From NCBI GenBank assembly GCA_050117315.1, contig JASFMY010000204.1:1-5868 (forward strand): 5,868 nt of DNA, read 5' to 3'. Within the stretch, counting starts at the first letter, position 1. Each line of letters begins with the position of its first letter. The DNA comes from JANQIV01 sp050117315 (GTDB lineage Bacteria; Bacteroidota; Ignavibacteria; Ignavibacteriales; Melioribacteraceae). The notes under the pieces are model-generated. The model was not told the origin of the DNA. It searched no databases and saw only the letters and a list, made by a program, of their open reading frames with translations. Shown piece after piece: positions 5,241 to 5,868 of the stretch. The translations under genes and the position numbers were made by a program.

Positions 5241-5246
5241 ATTATA
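5241..5246 (-). promoter_or_regulatory. Candidate -10 box for KilA-N
   Basis: TATAAT on the minus strand, about 80 bases upstream of the KilA-N start and next to the operator-like repeat. No good -35 box is present at 17 bases, so strength and sigma-factor type are uncertain. Confidence 0.4.
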
Positions 5247-5257
5247 TGTAATTTTTT

Positions 5258-5410
5258 AAACCCGTCGAATTCGATGGATTTGTTTCCTTCTATTGTATTT
5301 CTTCAAGAACAATCCCGCTCTGTGGGATTTCACTTTTTAAAGTCTTTTCTTCTAGCTACTTTCTGCTAAATTCTATCTCCTAAACTCAGTTCTCTTAAAA
5401 ATAATCTGTG
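5258..5410 (-). repeat. Long dispersed repeat, right copy (partner 337-488)
   Basis: Direct copy of 337-488 at roughly 90 percent identity by eye. The palindrome at its left end has decayed (CCCGTCGAATTCGATGGA). On the minus strand it yields IEGNKSIEFDGFKK, parallel to IEGNKRIEFDAFRN of the left copy, and is read as another KilA-N fragment. The two copies bracket almost everything between the DUF559 gene and the KilA-N promoter. Confidence 0.85.
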
Positions 5411-5411
5411 C
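5386..5411 (-). pseudogene. mrr 3'-tail remnant, copy 4
   Basis: The minus strand reads GCACAGATTATTTTTAAGAG followed by AACTGA, a decayed version of the mrr end (ACAGATTATTTTGAGGAGAA). Only TDYF-like codons and the old stop position (5386-5388) survive. It is the shortest and most altered of the four copies and lies about 190 bases downstream of the abortive-infection-like fragment. Confidence 0.6.
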
Positions 5412-5422
5412 ATATTTACCAC

Positions 5423-5456
5423 TTGACAATTGTAAATGAAATTAATACGTTTACAA
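5423..5456 (+). promoter_or_regulatory. Plus-strand promoter with overlapping operator-like repeat
   Basis: A consensus -35 TTGACA (5423-5428) is separated by 17 bases from TACGTT (5446-5451), a partial -10; TACGTTTA also resembles the Bacteroidota -7 pattern TAnnTTTG. A perfect inverted repeat TTGTAAA (5430-5436) and TTTACAA (5450-5456), 13 bases apart, covers the spacer and -10, as a repressor site would. It probably drives the short transcript just downstream. Confidence 0.5.
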
Positions 5457-5519
5457 CAATCCAGTTATACTGGAGGTGGAAGGACGCATGAGCCTTTGCC
5501 CCATTCGCGGGGTTTTTTT
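5457..5519 (+). ncRNA. Candidate short terminated transcript
   Basis: Downstream of the promoter come a small hairpin CCAGT-TAT-ACTGG (5461-5473), a purine-rich GGAGGTGGAAGG segment and a terminator hairpin ending in seven T. The transcript would be about 60-65 bases. The purine segment could also be a ribosome binding site for a 12-codon frame (ATG 5488, MSLCPIRGVFLW) that ends past the terminator. It therefore could be a small RNA, an attenuator-like leader or the stub of a deleted gene. I recognise no RNA family. Confidence 0.35.
5499..5519 (+). terminator. Intrinsic terminator (plus strand)
   Basis: Stem CCCC (5499-5502) with GGGG (5509-5512), loop ATTCGC, followed by seven T (5513-5519). 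The stem is short but purely GC and the T-run is strong. Confidence 0.65.
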
Positions 5520-5597
5520 ATGGTAAAATTTTATATCATAACCTTCAATTCCTGACCTGCCCTTGTATTTTAATACCTTTTGATTTTATTCTTTTTT

Positions 5598-5789
5598 TTA
5601 CAGATAATTAATATGAACTTCATTTAAATAATCTGTAGGTTTTAGGAGAGAGTTTAATTTATATTCTTTATATATTTTTTTTATGTTTCCATTGCTTATA
5701 GAATAGTAAAATGCCAATAGCATCTCTGGATAGCTTAATTGTGCTATTAGGCTATTTCTGTATAAATCTTTGTTGAACGAAACCGCCAA
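5598..5789 (-). pseudogene. Fragment resembling putative phage abortive infection protein (AbiC-like)
   Basis: A minus-strand frame ending at TAA 5598 encodes LYRNSLIAQLSYPEMLLAFY, then YSISNGNIKKIYKEYKLNSL and LKPTDYLNEVHINYL. The pattern AQLS-x(2)-E-x-LL-x-FY followed by a Lys-rich helix and a hydrophobic LL block resembles the C-terminal part of the putative phage abortive-infection family (putAbiC), whose members are several times longer and carry N-terminal membrane segments. Here the frame can be traced only to a stop near 5830. The nominal start is a TTG at 5789 without a ribosome binding site, and the residues before FNKDLYRN (SAAALAVS) do not look like the family. It is best read as a 3' fragment whose upstream two-thirds was deleted. 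The family call rests on a short match. Confidence 0.45.
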
Positions 5790-5807
5790 AGCGGCAGCAG
5801 ATGTTCT

Positions 5808-5838
5808 TTGACAAAATGAAAGAGTATTTTTTTATATT
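5808..5838 (+). promoter_or_regulatory. Plus-strand promoter toward the right edge
   Basis: TTGACA at 5808-5813 (inside GTTCTTTGACA) is followed after 17 bases by TTTATA (5831-5836), or after 19 by TATATT (5833-5838). It lies directly upstream of a ribosome binding site at the window end, so it probably serves a gene that starts just beyond base 5868. Confidence 0.45.
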
Positions 5839-5859
5839 CTCTCATCACCAACAAAGAAA

Positions 5860-5865
5860 AAGGAG
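5860..5865 (+). promoter_or_regulatory. Ribosome binding site of a gene beginning beyond the window
   Basis: AAGGAG three bases before the end of the window, after an A-rich leader, in the style of the AAGGAG before KilA-N. The start codon would fall within a few bases outside the window on the plus strand. Confidence 0.5.
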
Positions 5866-5868
5866 TAA

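Larger units (their letters stand above)
5161..5597. other. Intergenic region: regulatory sites, repeat copy and short transcript
   Basis: This 437-base stretch has no full gene. From left to right it holds the KilA-N ribosome binding site, operator and -10 box (5161-5246), the second copy of the long repeat with KilA-N and mrr-tail scraps (5258-5411), a plus-strand promoter with an operator-like repeat (5423-5456), two hairpins ending in a T-run (5461-5519), and an AT-rich remainder (5520-5597) where I see nothing. Confidence 0.6.

Noticed and set aside
337..5410. CRISPR array
   Set aside because: Although several short sequences recur, spacing is irregular (hundreds to thousands of bases), copies diverge, and they are explained as mrr and KilA-N gene fragments.
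5488..5526. Twelve-codon leader peptide MSLCPIRGVFLW
   Set aside because: It has a good purine-rich upstream segment, but the terminator hairpin and T-run lie inside the frame, so full translation is unlikely; mentioned under the short transcript instead.
5598..5789. Complete small gene starting at TTG 5789
   Set aside because: No ribosome binding site before the TTG and the family-like part begins well inside; a truncated fragment explains it better.
1..5868. tRNA or rRNA genes
   Set aside because: No cloverleaf, T-loop GGTTCGAATCC-type motif or conserved rRNA segment was found on either strand.

Overview
The window is AT-rich, with long A/T homopolymers, strong purine-rich ribosome binding sites in front of several genes, and GC-rich interspersed palindromes of the form CCCCCTCC...GGAGGGGG. 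This fits the Bacteroidota/Chlorobiota/Ignavibacteriota part of the tree. That placement is inferred from style and from gene families, not from a marker gene. Every recognisable gene lies on the minus strand. The region reads as a decaying defence and mobile-gene island: three fairly intact genes (DUF559 nuclease-like, DUF3800, KilA-N), one IS4-family insertion sequence, and several genes reduced to fragments.

Layout from left to right. Positions 1-190 hold two back-to-back hairpins and no recognised gene. Positions 191-310 hold a coding-like scrap. Positions 337-499 hold a probable KilA-N fragment and the decayed 3' tail of an mrr gene. A DUF559 gene occupies 551-925. A GC-rich REP-like element (940-2463) is split by a 1.42-kb IS4-family element (974-2396), whose transposase has a one-base frameshift in an A7 run just after its start codon. 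An mrr restriction-endonuclease gene with a large internal deletion lies at 2486-2888. A terminator at 3002-3038 closes the next operon, which consists of DUF3800 (3037-3798) preceded, 2 nt upstream, by a 59-codon remnant resembling the N-terminus of a type ISP/N6-adenine methylase restriction enzyme (3801-3980). Then come a second mrr tail (4256-4332), an intact KilA-N gene (4336-5160) with an operator-like inverted repeat in front, another KilA-N/mrr-tail repeat (5258-5411), a plus-strand promoter/operator with a short terminated transcript (5423-5519), a fragment resembling a putative phage abortive-infection protein (5598-5789), and a plus-strand promoter and ribosome binding site aimed at a gene beginning just outside the window.

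The most striking pattern is that the last codons of mrr (…TDYFEEN-stop) occur four times, always on the same strand. Each copy lies just downstream of a different gene: DUF559, the mrr remnant, KilA-N and the abortive-infection fragment. The tails behave like punctuation between cassettes. This could reflect repeated insertion or exchange at the mrr 3' end, or several former mrr paralogs eroded by deletion. No intact novel multi-gene system can be shown here. The cassette-like reuse of the mrr tail, the DUF559/REP association and the DUF3800-methylase operon remnant deserve the closest look.
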